Shown: piece after piece, positions 1 to 5,994 of the stretch
Position numbering within the stretch: the first letter of the stretch is position 1
Layout of the letters: every line of letters starts with the position of its first letter
Position numbers and translations under genes: made by a program
The notes under the pieces: generated by a model
Databases searched by the model: none
Told to the model about the DNA's origin: nothing
What the model saw: only the letters and a program-made list of their open reading frames with translations
Origin: Candidatus Hodarchaeota archaeon
GTDB lineage: Archaea; Asgardarchaeota; Heimdallarchaeia; Hodarchaeales; Hodarchaeaceae
DNA: 7,611 nt
Assembly (NCBI GenBank): GCA_016840305.1
Contig: JAEOSP010000149.1
Coordinates: forward strand, 1 to 7,611
Direction of reading: 5' to 3'

Positions 1-506
1 CCAAAAATCTCGTCCCAAACGACATAGAAAATAATAATATCTTTTTTTTGTTGAATTTCATGATTTATTGTTATGCTTAGCGATTCCAAAACGGATTGTC
101 GAATTTTTTTACTCATTTTTCTATACTTCATTCCCTTAATAATTTTCCGTTCTATAGTTACTAGTAAATCTTCCTCATCGAATGGTTTTATTATATAATC
201 ATCGATTCCAAGGGTATTTGCAAATCTAATATCAGAAGGAGAAGTTTTCGCAGTTAAAAATATAAAAGGGATAAGATTCCAATCCGGGTTATCGGAAACG
301 TTTTGTAAAAAATCATAACCGTTCATTTCAGGCATCATAATATCGCTAAGTATAAGATCAGGAGGTGTAAGAAGATTCCTCAAGACTTCTAACGCTTCTT
401 TACCATTTGAACTGGTATATACTGTATATCCGTTACATTTTAATAAAATCTTCATATTAAGCATTATTTCTTGATTATCTTCAACCAAGAGAATTGTATT
501 TGACAT
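1..506 (-). CDS. Response regulator, receiver domain plus unknown C-terminal domain (partial, runs off left edge)
   Basis: Reading leftward from ATG at 506-504, the frame stays open for 168 codons to the window edge, so the gene is 3'-truncated by the window. Residues 1-125 form a complete CheY-like receiver: acidic pair E9-D10 (ILLVEDN), phosphoacceptor D55 (LILSDIMMPEMNGYDF), switch T85 (FIFLTAK) and K107 (IIKPFD). All residues needed for Mg-dependent Asp phosphorylation are present, so it should accept phosphate from a histidine kinase or DHp protein. After a helical linker (about 120-150) a second domain starts with a beta-strand-like IIIFYVVWDEIFG. That resembles the first strand of longin/roadblock-like domains in some archaeal proteins, but this is a weak inference. 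It does not look like a DNA-binding domain so far. An in-frame TAG five codons upstream fixes the ATG. No strong ribosome site is visible. The partner kinase is not adjacent; a 7-TM DHp protein on the same strand is at 5995-6852. Confidence 0.93.
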   Translation of the reverse strand, partial: MSNTILLVEDNQEIMLNMKILLKCNGYTVYTSSNGKEALEVLRNLLTPPDLILSDIMMPEMNGYDFLQNVSDNPDWNLIPFIFLTAKTSPSDIRFANTLGIDDYIIKPFDEEDLLVTIERKIIKGMKYRKMSKKIRQSVLESLSITINHEIQQKKDIIIFYVVWDEIF

Positions 507-921
507 TTTTCCATACTTCTACTAACTTCATTGAATCCATCTGCATTCTTTGAAACCAATTCAGCTAAATAGTATTTTGATTTAGGAAAATTACATTTCA
601 GCTGATGTATTTTGTACTCATTATATCCCTCGAGTTATAATGGTTAGTTAGGATAATAACATTGAAAAATCATTTCGATTAAAAGGATTATTAAAATCTT
701 TTAAACTAGTCATTGAAGATTTGTACATTTTTATTTTACCATAGAATTTATTGTACATATTTAAAAAGACGAAGTATTGTGAAAAATTGATTCCCTAACT
801 GAAGAAATTCATCATTATTCTTTTAAACACCAAAAAAGTAGCTTGGTTTAATGGACCCTATTCTATGATCCTCAAACCAGTTTCTATAGACTACGTGTAA
901 TGTAAATTATGATCTTTGTAA
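507..921. other. Intergenic region without recognisable gene
   Basis: About 415 AT-rich bases between the response regulator and the decayed toxin-antitoxin locus. Both strands were read. The longest open stretch on the plus strand (799-897, about 33 codons without a clear start, including AWFNGPYSMILKPV) matches nothing I know. The sequence TTGTACAT occurs twice, at 721-728 and 751-758, exactly 30 bases apart, each holding the palindrome TGTACA. A weak TATA-like element for the leftward response regulator may lie around 564-578. No RNA gene was seen. Confidence 0.5.
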
Positions 922-1041
922 TGTAACTCCTTGTTTATATGTCTAATTGAATCTGTTTTAGCTGAAGTTACTGATTTTGGCGAAGGAACAGAAGAATTGT
1001 CATCTCAAATTAATAAAATTACCTACGACCTGGAGAGCTAA
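922..1041 (+). pseudogene. Possible antitoxin C-terminal remnant upstream of VapC
   Basis: A frame opens after the TAA at 919-921 and runs 39 codons to TAA at 1039-1041. The recognisable part is IESVLAEVTDFGEG followed by TEELSSQINKITYDLES, an acidic, helical tail of the sort found at the ends of small antitoxins. It stops 7 bases before the ATG of the PIN-domain toxin (1049), which is normal antitoxin-toxin spacing. There is no start codon with an N-terminal DNA-binding domain, and further upstream the frame is broken by stops, so only the 3' end would survive. I cannot assign an antitoxin family. The call rests on position and composition. Confidence 0.35.
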
Positions 1042-1048
1042 GATCATC

Positions 1049-1469
1049 ATGTTAACTTTTATGGACAGCTGCTTTTTTGTCACCCTTCTGAATAATCATG
1101 ATGAAAAACATGTAGATGCAAAGAAAACCTTAAATTTACTGAAAAACAGCCAATATGGTGCACTTGTTACCACTGATTATATTGTTGATGAGGTTCTCAC
1201 GACCATCTGGGCCACACTCATCGAAAAGACTTCGCTATTAATGCATAGAACCTTATTCTTAGAAAACCTGATTTTGTTCAATTTAAGAAGATTTCTGGTC
1301 AACATCTCAGACTTTCTTGGCAAAAATGGGAACAAATAGCAGAATGACCAAAAAATTCCTCTGCTTCACTGATTGTATGATTTTAGCCTTTATGGAATTA
1401 GAAAAAGTCGTGAATTTAGTTACTTTTGATACTGAATTTGATGGGTTAATAAATATCTTGAAAATCTGA
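1049..1469 (+). pseudogene. vapC: VapC-type PIN-domain ribonuclease toxin, degraded
   Basis: VapC toxins are small Mg-dependent RNases with three or four acidic residues in a PIN fold. Here the fold is spread over three frames. Frame A from ATG 1049 holds FMDSCFFVTLLNNHDEKH (first Asp, D6) and TTDYIVDEVLTTIWA (Glu, E48). Around 1210-1225 the sense moves to a second frame (GHTHRKDFAINA) with an in-frame TAG at 1246-1248, continuing as RKPDFVQFKKISGQ and LSWQKWEQIAE to TGA at 1345-1347. It then moves to a third frame with FTDCMILAFMELEKVV (third Asp) and VTFDTEFDGLINIL (fourth Asp), ending at TGA 1467-1469. The pieces add up to about 140 residues, the usual VapC length. Two stops plus two frame changes make sequencing error unlikely as the sole cause. 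The only long open frame (977-1339, using upstream ATG 977) starts inside the antitoxin remnant and lacks the C-terminal acidic residues. Confidence 0.85.
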
Positions 1470-1544
1470 ATCAGTAAACGAAAATTATGATTTCAAATAA
1501 TGAAATATACCCCGTATATTCTTTTATAATCTAAACCAAGCTTT

Positions 1545-1579
1545 TACTGGAAGATTACTATACTGGAAGATTACTATAC
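1545..1579. repeat. 16-base perfect tandem repeat (2.2 copies)
   Basis: The unit TACTGGAAGATTACTA occurs at 1545-1560 and again at 1561-1576, followed by three further matching bases. It lies in the gap between the vapC remnant and the small membrane-protein gene. It looks like a simple slippage duplication; no further copy was seen in the window. Confidence 0.9.
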
Positions 1580-1602
1580 ATCCAAATCTATTTATATTTT
1601 AT

Positions 1603-1830
1603 TTATTCTCGTTCCCACAGGAATTTACCTATAACCGCAATGATAGCCCCAACAATGAAAACCACTACAGCCGTGATTAATCCAGAAAATTGGGTAATTT
1701 CAATTCCTGGAAGAGTATCTGGGGGGATATCTAGCATTCCGAATCCGATAAGGAGTATAAACGGAGTTGCTAAGGTTATACACGCACCAAAGACAACTAT
1801 AAGACCACCTATGATTTTTAATAACTTCAT
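1603..1830 (-). CDS. Small two-TM membrane protein, unknown function
   Basis: A 75-residue protein that is almost entirely membrane-embedded. Helix 1 is about residues 4-32 (LLKIIGGLIVVFGACITLA, then a short break with Pro23 and FILLIGFGML). A loop of about 33-48 contains IPPDTLPGIEITQFSG, and helix 2 is about 49-70 (LITAVVVFIVGAIIAVIGKF). The tail LWERE is short and charged. The start is well supported by a Shine-Dalgarno GAGGTGAT a few bases upstream of ATG 1830 and a TATA box further up. No family is recognised. An opposite-strand frame at 1640-1894 is hydrophilic, lacks such signals, and is taken as a shadow. The gene stands between two decayed loci but is itself intact. Confidence 0.8.
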   Translation of the reverse strand: MKLLKIIGGLIVVFGACITLATPFILLIGFGMLDIPPDTLPGIEITQFSGLITAVVVFIVGAIIAVIGKFLWERE

Positions 1831-1833
1831 AGT

Positions 1834-1841
1834 ATCACCTC
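1834..1841 (-). promoter_or_regulatory. Strong Shine-Dalgarno site of the two-TM protein
   Basis: On the minus strand GAGGTGAT ends three bases before the ATG at 1830. It is the clearest ribosome binding site in the window; the other genes have weak ones or none. Confidence 0.75.
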
Positions 1842-1868
1842 ATTTGAAATTAAGTACACTCAGAAATT

Positions 1869-1878
1869 ATATATTTAA
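1869..1878 (-). promoter_or_regulatory. TATA box of the two-TM protein
   Basis: The minus strand reads TTAAATATATAATTTC here. The box is centred about 43 bases upstream of ATG 1830. With the usual 25-base spacing, transcription would start near 1847, giving a leader of about 17 bases just long enough to hold the Shine-Dalgarno site. Confidence 0.6.
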
Positions 1879-1919
1879 CACATTCTTCTGCTAAAAAATT
1901 TTCTAATTTAGCTGGTTTG

Positions 1920-2033
1920 ATGAAGTTTTATTATTTTCTTCTTTTTATCTTAAGGAGACTGAAACTTATACCAGCCAAAAAGAAAATTGTTGAAGGATTA
2001 GATCCAAGATCAATGAGTGCTAAGGGTGTATGA
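1920..2033 (+). other. Short divergent open frame of doubtful status
   Basis: ATG 1920 to TGA 2031 would encode 37 residues: a hydrophobic start (MKFYYFLLFILRRLKLIP) followed by KKKIVEGLDPRSMSAKGV. No ribosome site is visible. A frame change near the stop would continue with VYDPYRS and SKREENL, so this could be a fragment of a decayed gene. I recognise no family. Coding status is uncertain. Confidence 0.2.
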
Positions 2034-2073
2034 TCCATACCGATCGTGAGATGATAGTAAAAGAGAAGAAAAT

Positions 2074-2338
2074 TTATGTATTCTTCTGCTTTCTAATAAC
2101 TACTACAAGACTTGATATGAATATAAGGACAGAGATTATTTTTTGGGAAAGAACCTTGTTTCGATGTAGTAGAAGTCGTTGTAGTTGTTTCATCTGTTAG
2201 AGAGGTTATAGGGGTTATAGTGCTAGTAGGAATAATATTTTGAATCCCAAAAACCTCATCAGAAATATCTTCAGCAACCAACCCCTCTATACAGATAGCT
2301 TCTATTTTAATCAAGTAGTTACTAAATTTTAAAAGAAT
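2074..2338 (-). pseudogene. C-terminal remnant of a membrane-anchored surface protein, frameshifted
   Basis: Reading leftward, the frame after the stop at 2341-2339 gives SNYLIKIEAICIEG, then LVAEDISDEVFGIQN. This resembles the last strands of a secreted Ig/fibronectin-like or Ser-Thr-rich KNH-type beta-sandwich. A threonine/serine-rich linker follows (TSTITPITSL, DETTTTTSTTSK). In frame it ends at a polar tail with a stop at 2093-2095. Moving by one base in the run of six A (plus-strand T 2139-2144) gives instead KKIISVLIFISSLVVVIRKQKNT, a membrane helix with a basic cytoplasmic end, stopping at 2074-2076. Linker, helix, then basic tail is the standard archaeal surface-protein anchor, so the shifted frame is surely the original. 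The N-terminal part and signal peptide are missing. The only available start is TTG 2314, inside the domain. A possible trace of the same domain (NLWVIPE) lies in another frame near 2419-2445. Confidence 0.7.
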
Positions 2339-2547
2339 TTAGTTGTCGACTATTTTTGGAAGCACTTTCAAATATGGCCAATGAAAGCCAATTATTTCTT
2401 GTTTTTACTCTTCTATTCCCCCAGTTCGGGGATCACCCATAAATTAAGTCTTTTCTAACCAGATCAAGGAGATAACAATAGTCTACATTTTCTTCAAAGG
2501 GAACAATTGCTTATTAAACTTTGGACTAGAACTTAAACGAGAGGAAT

Positions 2548-3333
2548 CTATTGCAAAATCATCGGGGCTCCGATTAAAGCAAAATCTTCCGAAATTCTTG
2601 AGACTTCACGACGCAAACCATCAATGTAGACTTCATTACTCCATTTTTTGGGAAAAATTTCCAAAAGGTTGGATTTAATTCTCCGAATACCCGGAATATT
2701 TTCCTCATATATGCTATTTGTAGATTCTGAAGCGATTTCATTCACAAAAATTCTATTGAAAAATTCACACATGAGAACTCTCATGTGTACTGGAGAGAAG
2801 TAGAATTCTTCATTTCTCTCCGTTGCTTTTCTTAACATTACCAATGGTTCCTTGAGTGGAAAAACGACTTGTGTTAATATTTTTCCTCGCTCAAAAGCTT
2901 GACGGCTTTGTCCTGCATAATCTTCTTGAACTTGTAATGTATTAAAAGAGAACTCTAGGAGATTTTCACCAGAAATCATGAACCTATTGAAAGGAGGAAA
3001 TACAAATGGTTCTGTATTGAAATGGTTATCGAGCCATTTTTCCTCTGGAATAACAAGACCTGTTAAATACCTTTGATCTGTAGTTATTTTCTTTCCTAAA
3101 GAGAATTTAGTCCAATATATCCCTACTCCATGAAGTAAGATATATGGAATATTATAAAGTATCAGACGTGAAAAATCCACAGGAATAAAAATCACACTGG
3201 ATGATTTAATGGATTCAATGTCTTGATTCTTATAAAACCATCTCATATCTATCGGTTTGTCAGGATCAGCAAATGAGACCCAATCTGGTATTACGACTAA
3301 TGATCTTAACATTCCTAAAGGTTGCTTTCTCAT
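2548..3333 (-). CDS. Conserved-looking hypothetical protein, 261 aa, unrecognised
   Basis: A soluble-looking protein with no signal peptide; the only strongly hydrophobic segment is LYNIPYILLHGVGIYW (about 59-74), too polar for a confident membrane helix. The N-terminal third has MRKQPLGMLRSLVVIPDW and KPIDMRWFYKN. The middle has TGLVIPEEKWLDNHF and EPFVFPPFNRFMISGENLLEF. The C-terminal third is helical and charged (QSRQAFERGK, SPVHMRVLMCEFFNRIF) and ends GLRREVSRISEDFALIGAPMILQ. No metal-binding, nucleotide-binding or catalytic motif is convincing. The ATG at 3333 is chosen for the TATA box upstream; M8 is an alternative start. It is monocistronic in appearance, with gene-poor DNA on both sides. 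Even amino-acid composition and an uninterrupted 786-base frame argue that it is a real gene. Confidence 0.85.
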   Translation of the reverse strand: MRKQPLGMLRSLVVIPDWVSFADPDKPIDMRWFYKNQDIESIKSSSVIFIPVDFSRLILYNIPYILLHGVGIYWTKFSLGKKITTDQRYLTGLVIPEEKWLDNHFNTEPFVFPPFNRFMISGENLLEFSFNTLQVQEDYAGQSRQAFERGKILTQVVFPLKEPLVMLRKATERNEEFYFSPVHMRVLMCEFFNRIFVNEIASESTNSIYEENIPGIRRIKSNLLEIFPKKWSNEVYIDGLRREVSRISEDFALIGAPMILQ

Positions 3334-3375
3334 TTTAATTCAACTTTTTTTCATCTAGTCTAAGAATGTTGCTTC

Positions 3376-3387
3376 AATTATATAGAT
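3376..3387 (-). promoter_or_regulatory. TATA box of the 261-residue protein gene
   Basis: The minus strand reads ATCTATATAATT, centred about 48 bases before ATG 3333. Transcription would start near 3355, leaving a leader of about 20 bases. No Shine-Dalgarno sequence stands before the ATG (GTTGAATTAAAATG). Confidence 0.6.
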
Positions 3388-3790
3388 TAGCTATGATCCA
3401 GAGAAAAAATTTCTTGTTGTCAGACAAATTCGATCATACCAACCAATGATGCTGCATTTCTATTGGAATGATACTGAGAGAAAATCTCTGGCAGTTTTTT
3501 CTATTTGATTTTTCAGGATCCTTTCATTTTTTAGGATCCGTTTATCTTTTCAACAGATTTCAATTTAGGTGGTTTAATGACAATTTCACCCTTATATTCT
3601 TCGATTGTAGGCATCTGGTGTGATTTTTTTTATCTACCATTGTGAGTATTTCTCATTAGTTAAGTCAAGCATTGTTTTTCAACCAAGATCTGACTTAGCA
3701 GTAAAGAGAAGTAGATTCTTGTCGTGATTTTCTATTCTTTATTGTTTTAATTCGATGATTTGTTTTGCCCAAACCATAATCTTTCTTAAA

Positions 3791-3802
3791 TTTACATAAA
3801 AT
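3791..3802 (+). promoter_or_regulatory. Weak TATA-like element before the MFS gene
   Basis: TTTACATAAAAT lies about 65 bases before ATG 3862, and a second AT-rich element (TTAATTAGAAT) lies at 3810-3820. Either could be the promoter; the second would give a leader of about 20 bases. The assignment is tentative. Confidence 0.3.
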
Positions 3803-3861
3803 CCCTTGCTTAATTAGAATAGAAGGTTGTGTAACAGACTATTTCCCGGAATAATCAAGAG

Positions 3862-5118
3862 ATGAATCACATTAAGAGCTATTTGCTCTTTCTGATAGGT
3901 CAGGTGCAATCTCAACTTGGTTCAATCATCGTACAATTTGTCATCATTCTTTGGATTACTCTCGAGTATCAAAGTACTTTCTATCTTGGTTTAGCATCAT
4001 TCGTAGGCTTTGCTCCTATGGTTATTGCAAGTCTTTTCACAGGTGTTCTTGTAGATCGCTATAATCGCAAAATTATAATAGTAATTGTGGATGCTATTCA
4101 AGCACTAGTCACCCTAATTCTTGTGTATTTATTTTGGACTGAAATGGTGACAATCATACATATTTTACTAATTCTTGGAATACGAGCCTTCTTACAGGCT
4201 TTTCACATGCCAGCAACAGAAGCAATAGTACCTTTAATGGTACCAAAAGACAAATTAAGTCAAATCAATGGGTTAAGACAGTTTTCAGATGGAGCAAGCG
4301 GAGCAATCGGGCCAGTATTAGCAATTTTTTTACTAAATTATTGGGAAATTCGTGTAATCCTTTTGCTCGATCCACTCACATTTATTTTGGCGATAATTCC
4401 AGTTCTAATCATTAAAATCCCTGCACCAAAGAAGAAAATGGAAAAGAAAGAGAATCCGTCTTTTAAAAATGAATTTTCAGAAGGAATTTCGTTTATTTTG
4501 AAAAAACCTGGTCTTTTACCATTGGTTCTTCTGTTTTCAGTAATAAATTTCTTTTTCAACCCCTTATTAGTACTTCTTCCAATGTTTATCATCCAAACGC
4601 ATGCTAAAGGAAAAGATGAGATAGCATTCATGATGGTTCTTCTTCAAATAGGATATATTGCTGGATCCATCCTTATGATGGTATGGAAAGGATTCAAGAG
4701 AAAAATCTCTGGCACAATGTTAGCCATGGTCGGAATATTCATTGGAATGTTGATTATAACAATTATTCCTCCTGAATCCGAGTTTTTTTATATTATAGGA
4801 ATTGGATTTTCTGTTGTCGGATTAACCCTGGTTATCTTGAATGCAACGATTTTAACGCTTTACCATTCAGTAATTCCACCTGAAAAATTGGGTCGATTTA
4901 CTGCCGTTAGAAGAACGATAATCTGGTTCACTATTCCAGTTTCTTCACTTTTCTCAGGGATAATTGCGGAATATCTTGATATTCGCTTGATATTCTTTAG
5001 CTGTGTAGTGTTAGCACTTATTGCAATAGTTTACTCTTGGTTAATGACAAAACTTCCTGAACTTGAGCATCATATGGCAAAACCTTACGCCGATGATGGT
5101 TCACCAGCCCCAAATTGA
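3862..5118 (+). CDS. MFS transporter, DHA3/MFS_3 (macrolide-efflux-like) type
   Basis: A 418-residue, twelve-helix major facilitator, the usual length. Helices are roughly 7-32, 42-64, 71-92, 96-115, 143-160, 164-186, 218-245, 254-276, 284-303, 308-334, 352-371 and 376-396. MFS motif A is intact in loop 2-3 (GVLVDRYNRK, residues 61-70). The stretch VPKDKLSQINGLRQ with SGAIGPVLA (127-155) is typical of the MFS_3 efflux branch, and PPEKLGRFTAVRR (339-351) is the matching C-half loop. A basic cytoplasmic loop (PAPKKKMEKKE, 187-197) joins the halves. Family members export hydrophobic drugs, siderophores or other small molecules by proton antiport; the substrate here cannot be read. ATG 3862 follows AAGAG, a weak ribosome site. 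The hydrophilic tail of about 20 residues is ordinary. It stands alone on this strand with its own terminator-like T-runs downstream; no regulator is adjacent. Confidence 0.95.
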   Translation: MNHIKSYLLFLIGQVQSQLGSIIVQFVIILWITLEYQSTFYLGLASFVGFAPMVIASLFTGVLVDRYNRKIIIVIVDAIQALVTLILVYLFWTEMVTIIHILLILGIRAFLQAFHMPATEAIVPLMVPKDKLSQINGLRQFSDGASGAIGPVLAIFLLNYWEIRVILLLDPLTFILAIIPVLIIKIPAPKKKMEKKENPSFKNEFSEGISFILKKPGLLPLVLLFSVINFFFNPLLVLLPMFIIQTHAKGKDEIAFMMVLLQIGYIAGSILMMVWKGFKRKISGTMLAMVGIFIGMLIITIIPPESEFFYIIGIGFSVVGLTLVILNATILTLYHSVIPPEKLGRFTAVRRTIIWFTIPVSSLFSGIIAEYLDIRLIFFSCVVLALIAIVYSWLMTKLPELEHHMAKPYADDGSPAPN

Positions 5119-5175
5119 ACGTTTCTCCTCTATTTACTTTACAAGAGGGATTTTTCATCCAAATCTTTTAAGTAA

Positions 5176-5195
5176 TTTTTCCTTTTCTCTATTTT
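5176..5195 (+). terminator. T-rich terminator after the MFS gene
   Basis: The plus strand carries TTTTTCCTTTTCTCTATTTT some 60 bases after the MFS stop. Archaeal RNA polymerase stops at such U-tracts without needing a hairpin. It separates the MFS transcript from the phosphoesterase gene, which has its own TATA box. Confidence 0.45.
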
Positions 5196-5241
5196 GCTAA
5201 TAGAAATATGATCATTTTTGTCTGACAAGAAACGATAAAAC

Positions 5242-5255
5242 AAAATATCTTATAC
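5242..5255 (+). promoter_or_regulatory. TATA box of the metallophosphoesterase gene
   Basis: AAAATATCTTATAC lies so that its 3' part is about 25-29 bases before ATG 5279. Transcription would therefore begin at or next to the start codon, giving a leaderless mRNA. This fits the absence of any Shine-Dalgarno sequence. Confidence 0.55.
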
Positions 5256-5278
5256 TTCTTTCAACATAATTGCCAACT

Positions 5279-5866
5279 ATGAGAATTTTGTTATGTGCAG
5301 ATTTTCACAGCGATTTTACTAGATTAGAAAAGTATTCGCAATTAGCAGATCTGTGTATATGCTGTGGGGATATTTTTGATTACCATGACGAGCCAGCAAG
5401 CGATTTTGCTTTTCCAATTCCCTTCTATAGCATTATAGGGAACAAAGAACACTGGGGAGGTAAGAAATTGCAAAGCAAATTAGGAAATGTACCTAATTTC
5501 TTTTGGCTAAATTCTCATTTGGAGAAACTGGAGAAAATTACGGGTATCAAATTCTTTGGAATTGAATTTTCTTCTATCCCTCAAATAATCCCTGATGATA
5601 TTCAAATAATAATTTCGCATGAACCTGCAAAGGGATTAGCTGATGCATATAGTGATTCTTTTAGAATGCAAATTGTTAAGAATTGTGGAAATAGAAAAAT
5701 CCGAGAGCTTGTTGATAAGTATAAACCTCTGATAATTTTTTCGGGTCATGTTCACAAATTTCAAGAGACTAAGTTAAAAGAAACTACTGCCATTACCTTG
5801 GCACCAGCCTTGAATCTCCCAGTAGTAATTCTAAATGGGTTAAAAATAGAATTTTTAAGCAAATAG
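5279..5866 (+). CDS. Calcineurin-like metallophosphoesterase (small, archaeal)
   Basis: A 195-residue single-domain two-metal phosphoesterase. The metal-site motifs appear in order: DFH (D8, H10), GDIFD (G30-D31), GNKEH (G54-N55), the isolated histidine in IIISHEP (H114), and GHVH (G156-H159). Together they supply the two-metal ligands. In the third motif the usual catalytic-acid His of GNH(D/E) is Lys56, with His58 two residues on. Related YfcE/MJ0936-like enzymes also lack that His, so activity is still likely; phosphodiester or phosphomonoester preference cannot be told. Cys-rich LCICCGD (25-31) is unusual. No signal peptide or membrane helix, so cytoplasmic. ATG 5279 is preferred to an in-frame TTG at 5270, because the TATA spacing predicts a leaderless message and the protein then begins directly with strand MRILLCADFH. 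Convergent with the 7-TM gene downstream. Confidence 0.93.
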   Translation: MRILLCADFHSDFTRLEKYSQLADLCICCGDIFDYHDEPASDFAFPIPFYSIIGNKEHWGGKKLQSKLGNVPNFFWLNSHLEKLEKITGIKFFGIEFSSIPQIIPDDIQIIISHEPAKGLADAYSDSFRMQIVKNCGNRKIRELVDKYKPLIIFSGHVHKFQETKLKETTAITLAPALNLPVVILNGLKIEFLSK

Positions 5867-5994
5867 GAAGAAAATAGAAAGAGAAATTAATTACTGATAT
5901 TTAGCGATTTAGAAATCTAGCGGTTGAATGATGGATCTGTTATAGATTAGATTTACTCAAGAGCGAACTCGAAATTTAAAAATACGTAAGGATT

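Larger units (their letters stand above)
3334..3861. other. Gene-poor divergent intergenic region, possible transposase debris
   Basis: About 530 bases between the leftward 261-residue gene and the rightward MFS gene. Holds the TATA box at 3376-3387, two AGGATCC copies (3515-3521 and 3533-3539), and a minus-strand short frame at 3531-3614 (28 codons including stop, MPTIEEYKGEIVIKPPKL then KSVEKINGS). Upstream of that on the same strand, 3695-3790 is open and reads FKKDYGLGKTNHRIKTIK then NRKSRQESTSLYC. It faintly resembles the Y-x-x-R-W-x-I-E-T block of DDE transposases but lacks the key Arg-Trp and Glu. Stops in all frames rule out an intact gene. No RNA gene was seen. Confidence 0.4.

Noticed and set aside
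977..1339. 120-codon open frame taken as an intact PIN protein
   Set aside because: Its first 24 codons overlap the antitoxin tail in another frame, and it leaves the PIN frame after about residue 80, missing the C-terminal acidic residues. It is treated as part of a pseudogene.
1545..1579. CRISPR-like repeat
   Set aside because: Only two adjoining 16-base copies without spacers.
1640..1894. Plus-strand open frame of 84 codons
   Set aside because: It is antisense to the two-TM protein gene, which has a Shine-Dalgarno site and TATA box; the plus-strand product has no recognisable feature or ribosome site.
4338..4631. Minus-strand open frame of 97 codons inside the MFS gene
   Set aside because: Fully antisense to a clear MFS transporter; its composition follows from the transporter codons.
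5270..5278. TTG start three codons upstream for the metallophosphoesterase
   Set aside because: No ribosome site, and the TATA position predicts transcription starting about at the ATG 5279.
5867..5994. Search for a frameshifted HATPase domain after the 7-TM DHp protein
   Set aside because: No N-box or glycine-rich ATP-lid motif in any minus frame; only about 130 bases are available before the convergent gene.
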